The notes below the pieces were generated by a model, which made no database searches, was not told the origin of the DNA, and saw only the letters and a list, made by a program, of their open reading frames with translations. Positions 41,073 to 53,699 of a DNA stretch of 64,000 nt are shown one piece after another. A program made the translations under genes and the position numbers. This stretch comes from Gymnopus androsaceus JB14. Lineage: Eukaryota; Basidiomycota; Agaricomycetes; Agaricales; Omphalotaceae. Within the stretch, counting starts at the first letter, position 1, and every line of letters starts with the position of its first letter. The stretch is from assembly GCA_009733575.1 (NCBI GenBank), contig ML769646.1, forward strand, positions 31,472-95,471, read 5' to 3'.

Positions 41073-41978
41073 TCACTCGCCTTTGATAGTTCTTTCATTG
41101 TTCTGTCTGCGGACTTCTGTTCTGCATTTTTCGAGAGTGTCTTCCGAGAAGACTGCTAGGTCAAACGGCTTTCTTTGTTCGAAGTGTTCGTACCACGCTC
41201 TGCGCATTTCGGCGTGGTACAATGTCAAGACTTGATCACCGTGTACCTCCCTTAGCTCCAGGTGCATGTCCATGCCCGTGTAGAACCCTGCAAACATCTT
41301 TACGAAATCTTCTGTGAACTCCCCATGCGATAGGGCGTTCAGAAAGGAGCTCTTGGCTCTCATGACCTGGTCCCATGTTAATCGGGAGTCTGGGATTGCG
41401 TTCGGGGACGCTCAAACTGTGTGTGATCCGACTAGTGTGAGGGAGGAGGATGTCAAGTCGGTTTCGTCCATAGCGATCTGGAAACGGTTGGTGTCTACCG
41501 CTTCCCTGCTGCGTTCCTTGGCTTCCGCTGTTGCTTCTGGGAGGAAGTACCACAGCGGTACGTATTTGCGTGCTGCCATCAGCTTCTTCGCGTGTGGATG
41601 AAGCTGCTGGGGAATGTATCCTACCCCTTCTCCCGGTTTAAAGCTGCATAGCGGAGTGCGTTTCTCGTCCGCCTTCTTCGCCAGTTCCGCTTCCTTCGCC
41701 TTCCTTTCTGCCTCCTGTAGTCGCTGAGCCTCTGCCGCCGCTTCTCTCCTTGCTTCCTCTACTGCTCTGTCCTCCTCGAGCTGGATTTTGTATCTTTCGC
41801 GGAGTGCTCTGTTCTCCTCGTCCCATTGGTCGCGTAGGTGTTGTTCCGCTTCAGCTTCTGTGCTGATGTTTGGTAGGTTCGCATCTGCGACGAGCGCTCT
41901 GCGTATCGTTGCGTACGTGTTGTTAGAGTAGTCCGGAGATGGGATATTCCTGGGGTCAAATTCCAGTCTCTCTGCCAT
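41073..41978 (-). CDS. Gag-like protein, N-terminal part, split by a stop
   Basis: It starts MAERLEFDPRNIPSPDYSNN (41978), with a long Glu/Ala/Arg/Lys coiled-coil (about residues 55-115), then FKPGEGVGYIPQQLHPHAKK and LWYFLPEATAEAKER, ending at 41412. A second frame (41363-41073) continues FTEDFVKMFAGFYTGMDMHL, then YHAEMRRAWYEHFEQRKPFD. Together these look like the gag of agaricomycete tyrosine-recombinase elements. The break between 41412 and 41363 is a stop and frame change. The family is recognised from arrangement rather than from a named domain. Confidence 0.6.
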
Positions 41979-42000
41979 GTGTTATCTTTCGTAAAGGAGT

Positions 42001-43670
42001 GCTTATTTAGTTTATTTTAAACGAATGAGAATGTCTGCCGTGTATGTCGGTTGAGTCTTTGACGGTTTCGCGTCGATGCGGTGAAGTAGAACGAGTGAAT
42101 CACCACATCACGTGTCCATTTGAAGACTATAGTTTGTTCTATTTACGCTACTCTCCAATGCTCAAACCGACACTTTTCTCCAACAAGACATTTCGTCTGT
42201 AGCAGGTATGCAACAATGTCAATTTGTCACTCATACTAATCAATTCAGTTTATGTTGCAGTTGAGCACTATGCCACATATCACTCCAGTCTTCCTCAGAT
42301 ACTCTCGATAGCGCGCTTACAGTTTCAGAAGGTTTCAATCTCGCTCTCAGCTTGTGCATCCTTAGATGAATATTTAATTCACCATTGGACTCTATGCATT
42401 CCGGAACGCATAATGAACTGGACGAACTTGTTCTGCTCTTATTCAGCACCATGCACTTTACTTAGATATCCTCCATCCGATATGCCGACGATATCTCGAA
42501 ATAACAGGCTGACTTTTCCGACAAATTCTTGAGTAAATGGTTCTAAGTCTTCCCCGTGGGAGAGCAGAATTGTGTCCACCCTTGGTAGAAGAAAAGGTAA
42601 GCATGCGCATTTGACCAACACCTACCACTGCATCGTTTGAGGTTGATTTTCCAACAAATAAATGATTGAAATGATACCACCTATTGCTCATAATGCTTTG
42701 CACATACTCTCGAAAATGACCTCCAAGATTTGCTGATATTTGGCTCTAGTTCATCGCTTAGAATAACGGACTCGATTCTAGATATACAGTACTTATTTAG
42801 ATTGAAATGCAATTTTATCAACATCATTATATTCAGTACATGCAATTTCTCGATATTACAGACTAAACACGTCTACTGAAGCAATCCCGGAGCATCCGGA
42901 TGATATCTGATATCATCTCACTGCATGAGACCGTCGTTTCAAACGACGAGCACAAAGGAACGCCTGTTAAACGCCTACGGACCGCGTTTCCGAATGTGAT
43001 TGTTTGGCAATCTCACGGTTGAACTTTGTTCTCGACGTTCATTCAACATGACGGACTATGGCTCAAGACTTGCCTAAACCTCCTTAGGCCCGTGGTACAT
43101 CTTTTTCATTCTTATTTAGATGATTTTTTTGACTTACTTGCTTGGTTATAGCTCCATTTTTTCTCGAATAATTCCCCTCTATCCGGCAACTCGAACTGGA
43201 GATCCTACTCCAGTTCTAGAATTACAAATTTATTAATGCACCCTTTCGCTCGCGCCCGGAACTCTCATGCTTTGCACTCCCATACATCGATTCTACCCTC
43301 ATCGTTCTATGGCACTGGACATAGTTCAAAATTGACCAAAACAGCGTATCTCCCTAATCTCTTGGCCCAGTGCATTTGCACAGGTCTGCTGGCAATTCAT
43401 GACGTATGGCTAGAAGAAACCCCCGTCATCTCATTTGCTGATGGTTTACATATTCTTGTTGATGACAGCTGGGCAGATGACGAGGGGTACCGACCGAATA
43501 AAGGATGATGATTTATTCACTCGGGCGGAGATTAGCTTAGGCCAGTTGGTGAAGGTAAGACGCGCTCACCCGACCTCCATATCCTACTAACCTCTCGCAG
43601 GAAAAATCCAAAGCAGCCCTGGACCAATTTCCTCGTTCTGCTACCTTTTAAAAATACCTTGTATTCGTTG
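42001..43670. other. No gene recognised
   Basis: About 1.6 kb without a supported feature. A short plus-strand frame at 43236-43508 has no recognisable domain. Confidence 0.4.
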
Positions 43671-43675
43671 TGCAG

Positions 43676-44410
43676 ATGTACGATGACGCAATGAATGCCG
43701 TCCACGGAAATCTCATCTCCAAGAGTCCCTACTCGCACATGACTTACACCTCGGAGCTCATTCCGGAACAACATGGAGATGGACAGCTATTTGTGACATT
43801 TCCGTACTTGGTTCAGTTGAAATGAATTTAAAATCTCTCCTTCTCTTTCGCAGATCCTGGCGACTCACACCAGAATAAGATCATCTAGTTTGCTTTTCCA
43901 GTGGCTCACTCATGCTAGGAGCAACCATCACCGGCGCCGCTGTTCTTCCTGTATCCATCCCGCCTCAACAGTTGGAATCCATGGACCACGGAAAAAAGAA
44001 TTCAAAACTGGAGTCGAGCTAGTCAGGTATTGTGTGGATACACACAATACTAAGACGTGCGTTAACGTCTAGCATTCTTCGCTAACAGTGATGGATTTCT
44101 AGTGGACTTTTGCCTGAAATTGTGTACTTTTGTATCCCTTCAGACGCCGGTGTAATGGACACATTTCATTCCTCGTCGGGTGCTCCCGCTGATTGGTATC
44201 TCAAAGGCGCTCGGTGGGTTTTTTTTTTTTTTGCTTTTTCTCCTGATGGGTCTAGAAACGTGTAAGTGATGCGCTTTTTTTCCGTTTGCGACAGTACGAT
44301 GCATATATATTCTTCGGTGCGTGCTTTCATTGCTCGAGCATCATATAAATCTCAACGCTCTCACAGACCGGAGACCGTAGAGTCGCTCTTCTTGGCCTTC
44401 CGTCTTACTG
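43676..44410 (+). pseudogene. GH47 alpha-mannosidase fragment
   Basis: Class I alpha-1,2-mannosidases trim N-glycans in the ER and Golgi. Successive exon pieces read MYDDAMNAVHGNLISKSPYS and MTYTSELIPEQ (43676-43770), then SWRLTPE, a TAA, and SGSLMLGA-like sequence (43855-43925). These are followed by FKTGVELVRYCVDTHNTKT (44000-44055), GLLPEIVYFCIPSD, then APADWYLKGA (44103-44215), and RPETVESLFLAFRLT (44370-44410). Order and content match the C-terminal half of the family. The in-frame TAA in the LTPKQDHLVCF block, frame changes, and absence of both ends make it a relic. The catalytic Glu of the N-terminal blocks is not present. Confidence 0.78.
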
Positions 44411-45170
44411 CTCACCCTTCATGTGGCTTTGACGTCAGATAATGTTGCTGGTCTTACGGAAAAAGCTGACTTCCCTTCCTATACTGGGGAGCTCAGAGTT
44501 CCGACAGTGGCTGTCGATGGAGGAGGTTCGCTGATCTATCTGATATCGATTGCATGCATACACGTCTGACAAGTAATATGCAGGTGAAATCCTTCATCCA
44601 ACCCTTCCTTAGAGACCACTTCTGCGTTCTTGCATTCACATCTGCAAATGGCCTCAATCCCACTGTAATCTCACCCAACATGCGACTGGGTGTCCATCAC
44701 GCTCCCGGTCTCGCAGGCAAACTGAGCTCTTCGCAACACAGTTTGAAGTTTTCACACACCCCGACACGGCGAAAGCAATCATATGTACCCTCTCTGTGAC
44801 ACGTCGATGTATTCATCCCACTGCGAGTTGCTCCCACCCACCTCACTTGACAGCGCACGTTGCTGCATCTTGCAACTCAGTCTTCCTACTGCGTCATCAC
44901 TCCGACTTGTTTACAAGAACTCTATGGGATTCCAACAACGCCAGCTACAGCAACAGTAACTCCCTTCTTTTAACAGCTACGAGGATGAGTTTGCTCAGAC
45001 AGCAATCTCGCGTTTGGGATTTACGTCAGCTTGACAGAGCTTAGGTGTCGAAGGGCTTTCGGATACGGTACGTTGCTGTAATTCCCTTCTGGTATCTACT
45101 AATGTCAGCTCCTAGTCTCTTGTTGTTATGCCATGCGCATTTTCTCACCGCGTGTACGAGTGGTGGATTG
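44411..45170. other. Unassigned coding-like stretches
   Basis: Plus-strand pieces such as LTEKADFPSYTGELRVPTVA (about 44450-44515) and SFIQPFLRDHFCVLAFTSAN (about 44588-44648) look coding but were not assigned to a family. Confidence 0.3.
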
Positions 45171-45176
45171 TCTTTT

Positions 45177-45290
45177 TTCAGACACTTTCTACTCCAACAA
45201 GGAGATCTTTCTGCGTGCACTCATCTCAAACGCCTCTGATGCTTTCGACCAAATCCGATCCGCGTCTTTGATCGACTCTTCCATGCAAAG
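45177..45290 (+). pseudogene. Hsp90 N-terminal fragment (single exon)
   Basis: After an acceptor (TTTTTTCAG) the frame reads DTFYSNKEIFLRALISNASD, then AFDQIRSASLIDSS. This is the highly conserved ATP-binding segment of Hsp90 (usually [21 protein letters not shown]), with the conserved Glu changed to Ala (RALISN). No other Hsp90 exon lies nearby. The Glu-to-Ala change would remove the catalytic Glu, and the isolation marks this as a captured or left-over exon. Confidence 0.85.
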
Positions 45291-45299
45291 AAGAGGCCA

Positions 45300-45860
45300 T
45301 TGGGGAGGAGCCCGACTGATGGAGAACGCGTTGAGAACACTACACAGTAGTCAGAAGCACGAACAGGAGCTCCTGCAAGCTTAGCGAGGCCTTGGACGAT
45401 GTTATTTATCATGTTTGGCATGTATATTTGAATGAACAAAGCGGCAGGGTGTTGGCAACATTCTGCGAGAGTTACTTACATAGTCACATTACTTTACCGA
45501 AATAACATCTCCAATTTGAACAAATGGTTTAGCGTCCATGGGTGGTGTTTACTTGGTCGTTAGACGCTGGAGTATTTATGAAGCGCAGGGTTTGATTCCT
45601 TGTGGCGACATTTTACTCCAGCTCCAAGTCGGTCCGGTGAATGCTTCCGGTGTCTCCGTTGCATCCATATTTGTCATTGCGTACCTCCGCCTTGGTGACT
45701 CATCATCCCGACGCCTTGGGTGCTGGCATTACTGGTGCAATGGATAAATCCCTTGGTCATAGTGGTGCTACGGATTTATCCCATGGCACCATTTCAGTGG
45801 CATTGGCTCTTCTGTGGATACATCCCTGCTGAAGCATTTGCTAAGTAGGGATATATCCCA
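45300..45860. other. No gene recognised
   Basis: Includes two GGATAAATCCC / GGATTTATCCC motifs at 45745-45780 related to 33850. Right flank of the Plavaka element on the minus strand. Confidence 0.35.
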
Positions 45861-45863
45861 GAC

Positions 45864-48800
45864 TCAAGCCTCTTGGATAACAGTTACAGGTGCTGTGGGT
45901 CTGTAAATGATGTTGGCATTCCCTTTGTGCGTAATGTACGGAGAGAAGTTGACCCCATTATGCTTAGCGTATGCCTGTGTGGTGCCTTTTCTTTGAATGA
46001 ATTCATTGCTGCTTTTAGGAGCATTGACTGGAATGAAGCATTTGTCGAAAAGCAATGTGAGCTGCCGAATAGCCTCGGGGCAATCTGGACGATGCAGCCA
46101 GCGGCGGAGATTTGCTGTTTGTACTAAAGTCCTTACAATGGTAGCTTCCATAGGACCTAACCATGGGATAAGATTATTCTTTATAACTAGTTACTGAAAA
46201 CATACCGCCAATATGATCATTTGTGTTGATCTTCTGGATGGCTCCGATGAGACGTTCAAAGGGGAAACACCACCATGAGATAACGGGTCCAAAGAGTAAA
46301 AGAAAGTTGTAGATGTGCTGACCAGCATGGACGTTGGGCCGGGCAGTGCCTTCATGAGTATGTGGAAACAATGTATGTAATCCACCAACCCATTGGTTGT
46401 AGTATTTCTGGAAGGCTTCAGTACGAGAGGAAGTCATGGTGTATTTGCAGGCAATGATAGTGGCCTGGAAAAGTGCCATTGTATGATCCAGAGCCTTCAT
46501 TAGGAATGAGTCAGATGGGGGAGCGCGACCATTGTCGTCACCCCAGAGAGTGATGAGTGCTATGGGGAGATAGACCATGCTCAATATACGCCACTCGTCT
46601 GCTTTGATTGATCCCGCATTAGCTTCCCCGCAGTTTTTTGGTACCGAGTTCAGCCAAGATGCAGTGGTGGCATACCGAATGACCTGTTGAATGTATGAGA
46701 GGGTTTCTGGTGTACCTGTAGGGATAATGAAGGCAGTAGAGCTATGAGGTTGGAGCAATCTCTGTGTGAAAGATATCACCGATGTGTCCCTCTAAATAGT
46801 GATAGTTCACTCACCCAGTCAACAAGCAAAGCTATGTAATGTGATTTTGTATCCAGAAGGCCTGTAGGAGCACGTACGAGACCTGGCTTCTTTGAGGCAC
46901 AACGAGCACGTACATGAATCATTGAGACTTTTGAGCCCAGATTGTCAAGAGTCATGGGAAGTCCCAGTGTGTGAGCAACAAACTGGAGAGACCCAAGGGT
47001 CCCCTGATTATCCAGTCGAGTCCACAGTTGTTCGAGGGTCAACGCCTTATCTCCTGAGATAGCCAAAGAAAGGGCCTTCTGAACTTTGACCACCGAGACC
47101 ACCTGTTGCTCCAGTATCTTCAGGTCTTTAGAGACTGTCTCGGGGTCATACAGAGTCCAGGGCCAGTCAAACGCAAATTTGAAACCATCAGCACTGATTC
47201 GGGTAGCTGAAGCATCAAGACGGAGAACATGGCGGCAGTGGTAGTGCACAACACCCTCTAGGATACAATGCATAGCGTCGATTACAAGCATTCAGGTAGG
47301 ATCCCAATACTCAAGTAACCAGAAGGACAACCATCAAACACCGTGTGTCTGGAGAATCTTCTTGCGCTCTGAGAGTGTCTGAGCATTTCTATAGGCCTCT
47401 GACGAGCAGCGTAGTTCCTCGACACTTCGACGAGGCCGATGATCATGATTGACATTGAAAATATGATGCTTGCCTCGAAGATTGCACACAGTGCAAATGA
47501 AGTCCAACATTGGTCCCAAGAAACCAGCAGCCTTTCGAGCGGCAGGTAGATCATTTACAGAGAGGAGGATTCCTGCTTTGACTGCTGCCCCCGACTCGGA
47601 ACTGGCAGTCCGAGAGACTCTGATGCCAGGTCGCCATACTCTGACAAACTCCTCGAGGATGGGTTGAAGATAGTGGTCGAGTTCGTCATAGTCTGGCTCA
47701 ACCGGACCAGGGATGAGATATCAGTACATATACTCTGGAAGGTATCGGATCAATGCATCGAGAGCAAGATTGGCACACGAGATGACTCCAATAGATGCGT
47801 GAGTGCCTCGGTGTGTGATACGGTTAGGGTTGAAGAAGTCAACGTGAATGGAAAAGGCCAATCTGATTTTGTCACCATGGTCGACAAAAAGTTTTCCATC
47901 TGGCCCTTTGAAATCTCGTATAAAGTTGGCTTCGAATGCGTTCTGCACCGTTTCTGATGCATTTCTGGTCCGAATCGATTTGAGAGCTGCGTCGGTGGCT
48001 TCCATAGATTGATTGAGATATACAGGGTCCTGGAGACAATGGGCAATGTAGTTGGTGAAGGAAGGGATAAGGCAGGGTTTGATGGGCTGGATGGTATCAT
48101 TGCGCCACTTTGTTAACAGATTAGCACCACACTTGTGGGTGCCTTCTTTGCCAACAATGTCATTGTTGCAGAACTCGGGAAAATGGAAGAATTCCCGCTT
48201 TCCTGGCAAGGCATGAACCTTGTATGTGCAGTTACATGACGGACAGGCAGCGTAGTGATCAAAACAACCATTGACACCGAATTTCTTGAGGGCATCAGAT
48301 AGAGATGTTGGCATGCCTTCAATTATATTGTTTTGCGAGGTTGAGAATTGATAAAATGGATCGCTACGGCCAGCGCCAGTGGTAGACATTCCCAGTTTGA
48401 TGAGCATCACTGCAACGCCAATGAGGAAGTTACATTGATCAAAGGACAGGCCAATGACCAGGCTGCAGATCACGGCAAGAAGGATGAGAATTTGGTTTAT
48501 TTGGTCCATGTGAGGGAGGGTAGATTTGTCAAGGCAGTCTGTGATTGTTGAGATAACGTGAAAATGAATATGAGAGCGGGACTTACGAGTGTCGACCTCA
48601 ATTGGCTCTTTGGGAATGAGAGGTGCGTATAGAGCACATATCTTCCCGTAGAGATTCCTCATGCACCCTTCCAATAAATTCCGACGGTTGTTCTCTGGAT
48701 CAGATGTACGACCCCCCGATCTCTGCTTCTTTCTCCTTTCTCTTGCCCTCTCCTCAAGGTTTCCCAGTGTGACTAGGTTTCTCTCGAGCCATGTATTCAC

Positions 48801-49301
48801 TTCATCTAACATCCTCTGCTGAACTTCTTCCATCTGGGATGCAAAATCTTCGTCGAAGACTTGATGATGGTATTTTTTGAACTGCTCTTTGAGAAGTTGT
48901 AACGTCTGAGCTTCTTTCTGATGGATTTTTGTGGGTGGAAGGGAAGGTGAAGGTGAGCGCGTTTGACGCGTTGGGTTTGGAGTTGGCATGCGACCAAAAC
49001 TGCGACCTGGCCGATAAGCAGGCACGACCCGCTTCATATTAGCAACAGCATTGAGTCCAGTCAGGGCTTCTGAAGGGTCCAAAGACCGCATGGAAGGCAA
49101 TCCCGTGCTGTGATGTTGGTAGAATTCAGTGGAAGATGTGAATAGTTTATTGTGGGCCAAGGTGTCCATAGGGGTGGCCAACAACTCTGATGCAGTGATT
49201 AGTGTCTCCAACGAATTGTTCGTGGATGATGCTCCTGTTGCAGGATTGACGCCCTGAGCTGTAGGAAGTAGGGGAGGCTCTTCCGGATACAGTGACACCA
49301 T
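45864..49301 (-). pseudogene. Plavaka (CACTA-like) transposase with several in-frame stops
   Basis: Minus-strand pieces follow the family order. A long N-terminal region (49301-48550) is followed by a transmembrane-like and Cys-containing segment (CPSCNCTYKVHALPGKREFF). Next are FSIHVDFFNPNRITHRGTHA with SIGVISCANLALDALIRYLP (47770-47860), IPGPVEPDYDELDHYLQP and CTVCNLRGKHH (47455-47715), then MLVIDAMHCILEGVVHYHCR (47230-47290). Later blocks are CGEANAGSIKADEWRILSMV, then YLPIALITLWG, then WWCFPFERLIGAIQKIN (46215-46640), and ATIVRTLVQTANLRRWL. Stops lie at 47721-47723 (TGA), 47334-47336 (TGA) and 47292-47294 (TGA). Exon-like sequence continues upstream to an ATG at 49712. Terminal inverted repeats were not found. 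Confidence 0.85.
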
Positions 49302-50030
49302 TTGAGCTGTGACCCCGGATACACTACAAGTCTTAGATAGAGTGTGAGCCCCGAATCTAACCTCAAATCAAAAAACTACATACATTATGATTGACGTCTT
49401 TAGCCTGAGGAGACGCACGCTCATCCAGATGCAGCGACTGCATTCTACTATCGATGTCAGATATACTGTACTGAAAAGGCGTTAACATTCAAAGCTAACT
49501 GGATTGTGAAGCACTTACTGCGCCAGGTTGAGAGCCACGGGCTTGAGAGAGAAAAGAACCAGGAATCACTGGATCATTCAATATTTCAGCGGCATCGGAA
49601 GACTGTTGAGATACAGTTAACAAGAATATTTGAGCAATAAATGATACTGATAGCGTACCTCTGCTGTATGAGAATCGTATGCTTGTAAAGCTTTCAATAG
49701 TGAGCCGAGCATTTCAACTGCAGCGGGTCACAGAGGATGCTCTATGAGGGAAGTTTTGGACAGTATTATGTACAAAGATAGGCGCCTACCAAAAATGATA
49801 ATAAGAATATTCAAGGGCAAGGGTGGGATCACAACAACAATTGCATCTTTGTACTTTTTTTGTTTCGAGAATACAAAGAGCCAGACAATAGTGAGTGAGC
49901 GAATTCAATTGTAGTTTATACGGTCATTGCGGACCCTCTAACCTGTGGTTCTGACATCTTGCCGCAGACTGCATGTGGAACAAAAGGACAGTATACATAT
50001 GTGTTATTCGTTCACTTGTATTTACTTACA
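49302..50030 (-). other. Upstream exon-like pieces of the Plavaka gene
   Basis: From the ATG at 49712, MLGSLLKALQAYDSHTAE, an intron, SSDAAEILNDPVIPGSFLSQ, an intron, and YSISDIDSRMQSLHLDERAS join with good GT..AG borders. The last junction to 49301 did not keep the frame by eye, so these exons may belong to the transposase or to a separate small gene. Confidence 0.4.
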
Positions 50031-50038
50031 TATGATAT

Positions 50039-53000
50039 CTAAAATGTCAGGATACCATTCAAGTCTGTCATACGAGGTCGTGTTTCTACAGGACTGTACG
50101 AAAATTCCATTCTGAGATCCCTCAAAAGTCCCTTGGAAATTTTCCGCTCTGCAGGTGTCTCTTTTACAAACTCGAGGTCGTCGGGATGCATTTCCAGATG
50201 TTCGTGACCTATCTCTTCTGCTAAACCCGGGCGCTCAACCGTTGTCAACAATAAGAGGTGATTCTTTTCGGTCCTCTCGTTCTTGTAGAAATGATGTATG
50301 TGACGGACCAGTTTCCCGATGTGGTGAAGCAAATTTTGAGCCACAACCATGAGTCTCTTCTCTGTGGCAGGCTTTGGACGATCATGAAAGGGGACTACCA
50401 ATTGCCATGGGACAATAGTCTGACCAGACATGAGTTGGAAAATTCCATTTGAGTCAGAGAATCTTTTGACATAGACTGGGGATTTCTTTCCGAAGCTGCC
50501 AAGAGATGCGTCGGGCTTTAGATCCACTGCAATTTCAATTCCCGCAAGCCCAGGATGCAGAATCCAAGCATTCCCGAAAATATTTTCTTCAAGGGGCTTG
50601 GCTGGCAGTAACAATAATGAAGAAGGCGCCGGTGGGGAAGGCAATAGAAACATTGACGGCATTGGCGAGTGGGGTGAGTAGTTGTAAGTTGCAGACCAGG
50701 GACCCGTGAATATCGTCCATTTTTCCCACTCAGTTGGCATTGGAGTAGACACCATTTGAGTAGATGGCATTGGAGTAGACACATCAGATGGCACAGAGAA
50801 TGTCTGGCTTTCATCTTCGGACGGAGAGTTTGGCAGATAGAAGGATTGCTTCTCACTGGGTGGGTATACATTGCAAAGGAATAACTTGGTTCTGGGAGAG
50901 AACATGAGTGTTGCACAGAAAGCTGACAGAAGAGACCTACTTACAATATCTAACATCGTTATAATCCACCTTAACAAGTCGATTGGATCCAAGGGCAGCA
51001 AACGTGTATCGTTCCAACATTAACATGAGCCCACTTTTCTTCTCTACGTCTGTCTTGTAACGATCGACACCTTGTACTACTCCATATTCCCCTTTATAAT
51101 TCCCATCAATAAAGTCCACCTTAACACCAATCCAAGGCACAGGGCCCGTACACATTGCGTGGATTGAGGGATTGACACCAAATTCCAGTAGCTGATCTTC
51201 CTGGAGTGGAGAATAATCCAGCAATGGCTGGTTGGTCCGGGAGAAAGGTGCATTAGTGAGAAAGAAATTAAAAATTAAAAAACACATACTGCAATTCAAC
51301 GACATCTAAGTGGTCAATTTCAATTGAACAACGCTTCGCATTGAGATACAAGGAAAGCCAAAGTGAGCTCCTGAAATCGCGGCAAACATTCTTAATGATT
51401 CCCTGTTGGTTGCAATAATTACCTGATATGACCCAGATGTGTACTTCTTTCCAAGGAGTCTCAACATTGTATTGCTGCTGGTGGCATTGGAGGGGTTGAT
51501 AACTTGCTAAAACTTTTCATGACCTGGAGAGATAATTAGCTAGGAACGAAACCAGGGTTCTTTGTATTTACCAGCGCTCCCGCACATCGTAATAGCCCAC
51601 TTCAATGCTCTGTCCATCCAAAAGTTGGACACCGAGACACAGCGATTGTCGGGCATCAACAATGACATTTTTCACGACTCCTGACCAACCTGAAAATGGT
51701 TGAGGAAGCAATGTCACTTCGACGTTGATCCAAGGCATTACAGAGGTTGTAAATTCCGGTGTTGACAGTTTTACTGAATTCGCGTGAACAAGAAAATCCT
51801 AGGCAAAACTGACATGAGAATGAAAGCACGACCGGCTGCAATGGAACTTACAACTCCGTTCATGTGTGCACCCACACAGACTCCCAGATGAGCCCCACTT
51901 TGAGCCACAACGAATCCCATTTTCCCAACATGGACCCCCACTAGGACTTTGATGTATTCACCCAGAATGATACCCTTCTCCAAATTTCGAACTGGTACAA
52001 CTTGTAAGCCTTTGCTGACCACATTGACCTCACATGTATTGCCTTCAGGTGCCGCTGATACCGTTCCGCAGTATGCCTTTCCATCTGTACCATGAACAGT
52101 CACAGATTCTCCTGGCTCAAAACGCCAACATGAAGGCAAAGGCATGGTTGCTTCTTCAAAGAGAAAGCGATCCCCGGCCAACTTCTGTGCCTCCATAAAA
52201 AGGCTATAAACGCTCGTAGGCATTTCCCGAGCTGGAGAGAGAGAGGAAGGATTGAAAGCCTTGACCTGAAGTCCGTATTCGAAGGACCAGGATTTGTATG
52301 AATACATGAATTTCCCGACCTCTAACGAACCCTCCAGTTGCATACATGATTCACAATCAAAATGTTCCGAAGGGGGACAAGGACTGCGACGTTTACGCTT
52401 TGAAGATGAGGAAGAAGAGCAATCCTCATATGTGAGACCAAGTCGAGGGACCACCCATATTTTCACTCCGCAAGCGGAGCCAGCACCGTGAAATGTATCA
52501 CAAACAAGACCAATGTCTCCTTTGTAGAGACCTCTCTTGACTTGTACCCATTTCCGAGGAGCAAAAACTGGGTCGTTGTTTGTGTTAATAATGTACAGGC
52601 AGTTCCTGAGATCTGCCTCAGGCACCAAGGCCAAAGATGACGTTCTAATGTCGCAGAACGCTCTCAGAACCTCCCTCAGTGATCTCAGCCCTGTCTTAAA
52701 GAACTGAGCTTCAAGATACAGAAAGCCTATATTGCGGGGGCTGTAGAATACAGATTGCAATTCATCCTTGAGATCACAATGCATCATCATCAGCTCGTAC
52801 ACCAGGAAATACTCTTGCAAAGGCTATGAGAAGGATTTAGAGTGGACTCGTTTATTGTTGATATATCGGGGACATACTTTGCATTTAATATGCCAAAGAC
52901 GCCAGTCCTCAGTGTGTAGTACAAGGGTCCTGTCATATGCGGGATTTTCAGCTTCGGGCTGCACTTTGGGTTCTTGGACGTGGCCCATTTCTAGAAAAGA

Positions 53001-53387
53001 CCTTTCGACATATTTTTCCTGAATTTGTCCGACTAGCTGTGCCAATCGCCGGGATGATTCTGGAGGAGGAGCAGGAGATGAAGCAGGAGGAAGAGAGGAA
53101 GAAGAAGGAGTGGAGGGAGTGGGAGGGAGGGGATCTCTGACTCCGCCATAGGGAGCATTGTCAATGAAGTCTGCAAAGGATACGAGAGTTAGCATCAACC
53201 TGCAAGGATGATAGATTGCTCTGAAAATTACCTGAACTACTGTTGCCATCTGAGTCGTAACTCAATTCGTCATCGCTGTCTACTTGGGCTTCGAGGTCAA
53301 TGAACTAGAACATTGAAAGTTAGTTCTTTTCATTCATTGTGGCGCCGTTGTCCGTCCGAAGTTCGCTAATACCTGGTTGGGCATCAT
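50039..53387 (-). CDS. Spt5-like protein with KOW motifs (transcription elongation factor paralog)
   Basis: Begins MMPNQ at 53387. An intron leads to FIDLEAQVDSDDELSYDSDG, an acidic N-terminus typical of Spt5. A Pro/Ser linker is followed by an NGN-like domain (DWRLWHIKCK, then after an intron EYFLVYELMMMHCDLKDELQ and SVFYSPRNIGFLYLEA). KOW motifs follow: RKWVQVKRGLYKGDIGLVCD (about 52535), GEYIKVLVGVHVGKMGFVVA (about 51930), PWINVEVTLLPQ (about 51700) and PWIGVKVDFIDGNYKGEYGV (about 51100). The C-terminal block GKLVRHIHHFYKNERTEKNH, then ELHPDD-like sequence, ends at 50039. At least seven introns appear to splice in frame. Spt5 is normally nuclear and binds RNA polymerase II with Spt4. This is shorter and divergent, so it is a paralog rather than the housekeeping gene. 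No definite inactivating stop was seen. Confidence 0.78.
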
Positions 53388-53439
53388 TGTACCAGTCTAT
53401 ACGAGCTATGCATTAGTCTTTTGTCCTTTAAACTTACAG

Positions 53440-53694
53440 ATTACTCACCGTGGAGGTTGTTGGGGAGACTTGCCGCCACTGCTGGTGGTGGTACAAAACT
53501 GAGCGAAACAAAAGTTGCTTACATGATGCGTTCACGTAGATATACCTGCCGTCGGCCAGATTTTGCAACCAAAAAGGAAGTTGGCACTTGACGGCGCTTG
53601 TGACGCAAAGTTTGCGTGAAAACTTAATTTGACCAGAGCCTTGAGAACAACCAAAAAAAAACAGCGTAATACGAAGATAAAATTGTACACTCAT
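53440..53694 (-). repeat. Duplicated coding-like unit, copy 1 (decayed)
   Basis: Minus-strand frame contains LPFWLQNLADGRYIYVNASC, closely matching a frame at 57718-57960. The downstream part is frameshifted. It lies just upstream of the Spt5-like gene start. The protein family was not recognised. Confidence 0.6.
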
Positions 53695-53699
53695 AATAA

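Larger units (their letters stand above)
36840..42000 (-). mobile_element. Ngaro/DIRS-type tyrosine-recombinase retroelement
   Basis: Reading on the minus strand, the order is a gag-like region (41978-40179), reverse transcriptase and RNase H (40429-38195), then a tyrosine recombinase (37977-36886). An RT element with a tyrosine recombinase in place of an integrase is diagnostic of the DIRS order; the gene order and host point to the Ngaro group. Near-repeats ATTCCCATATGGGTAGGAGTG and ATTCCCAGTATGGTAGGAGTG at 36905-36975 could be part of the split direct repeats. The outer borders were set by where coding-like sequence ends and are approximate. Confidence 0.8.
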
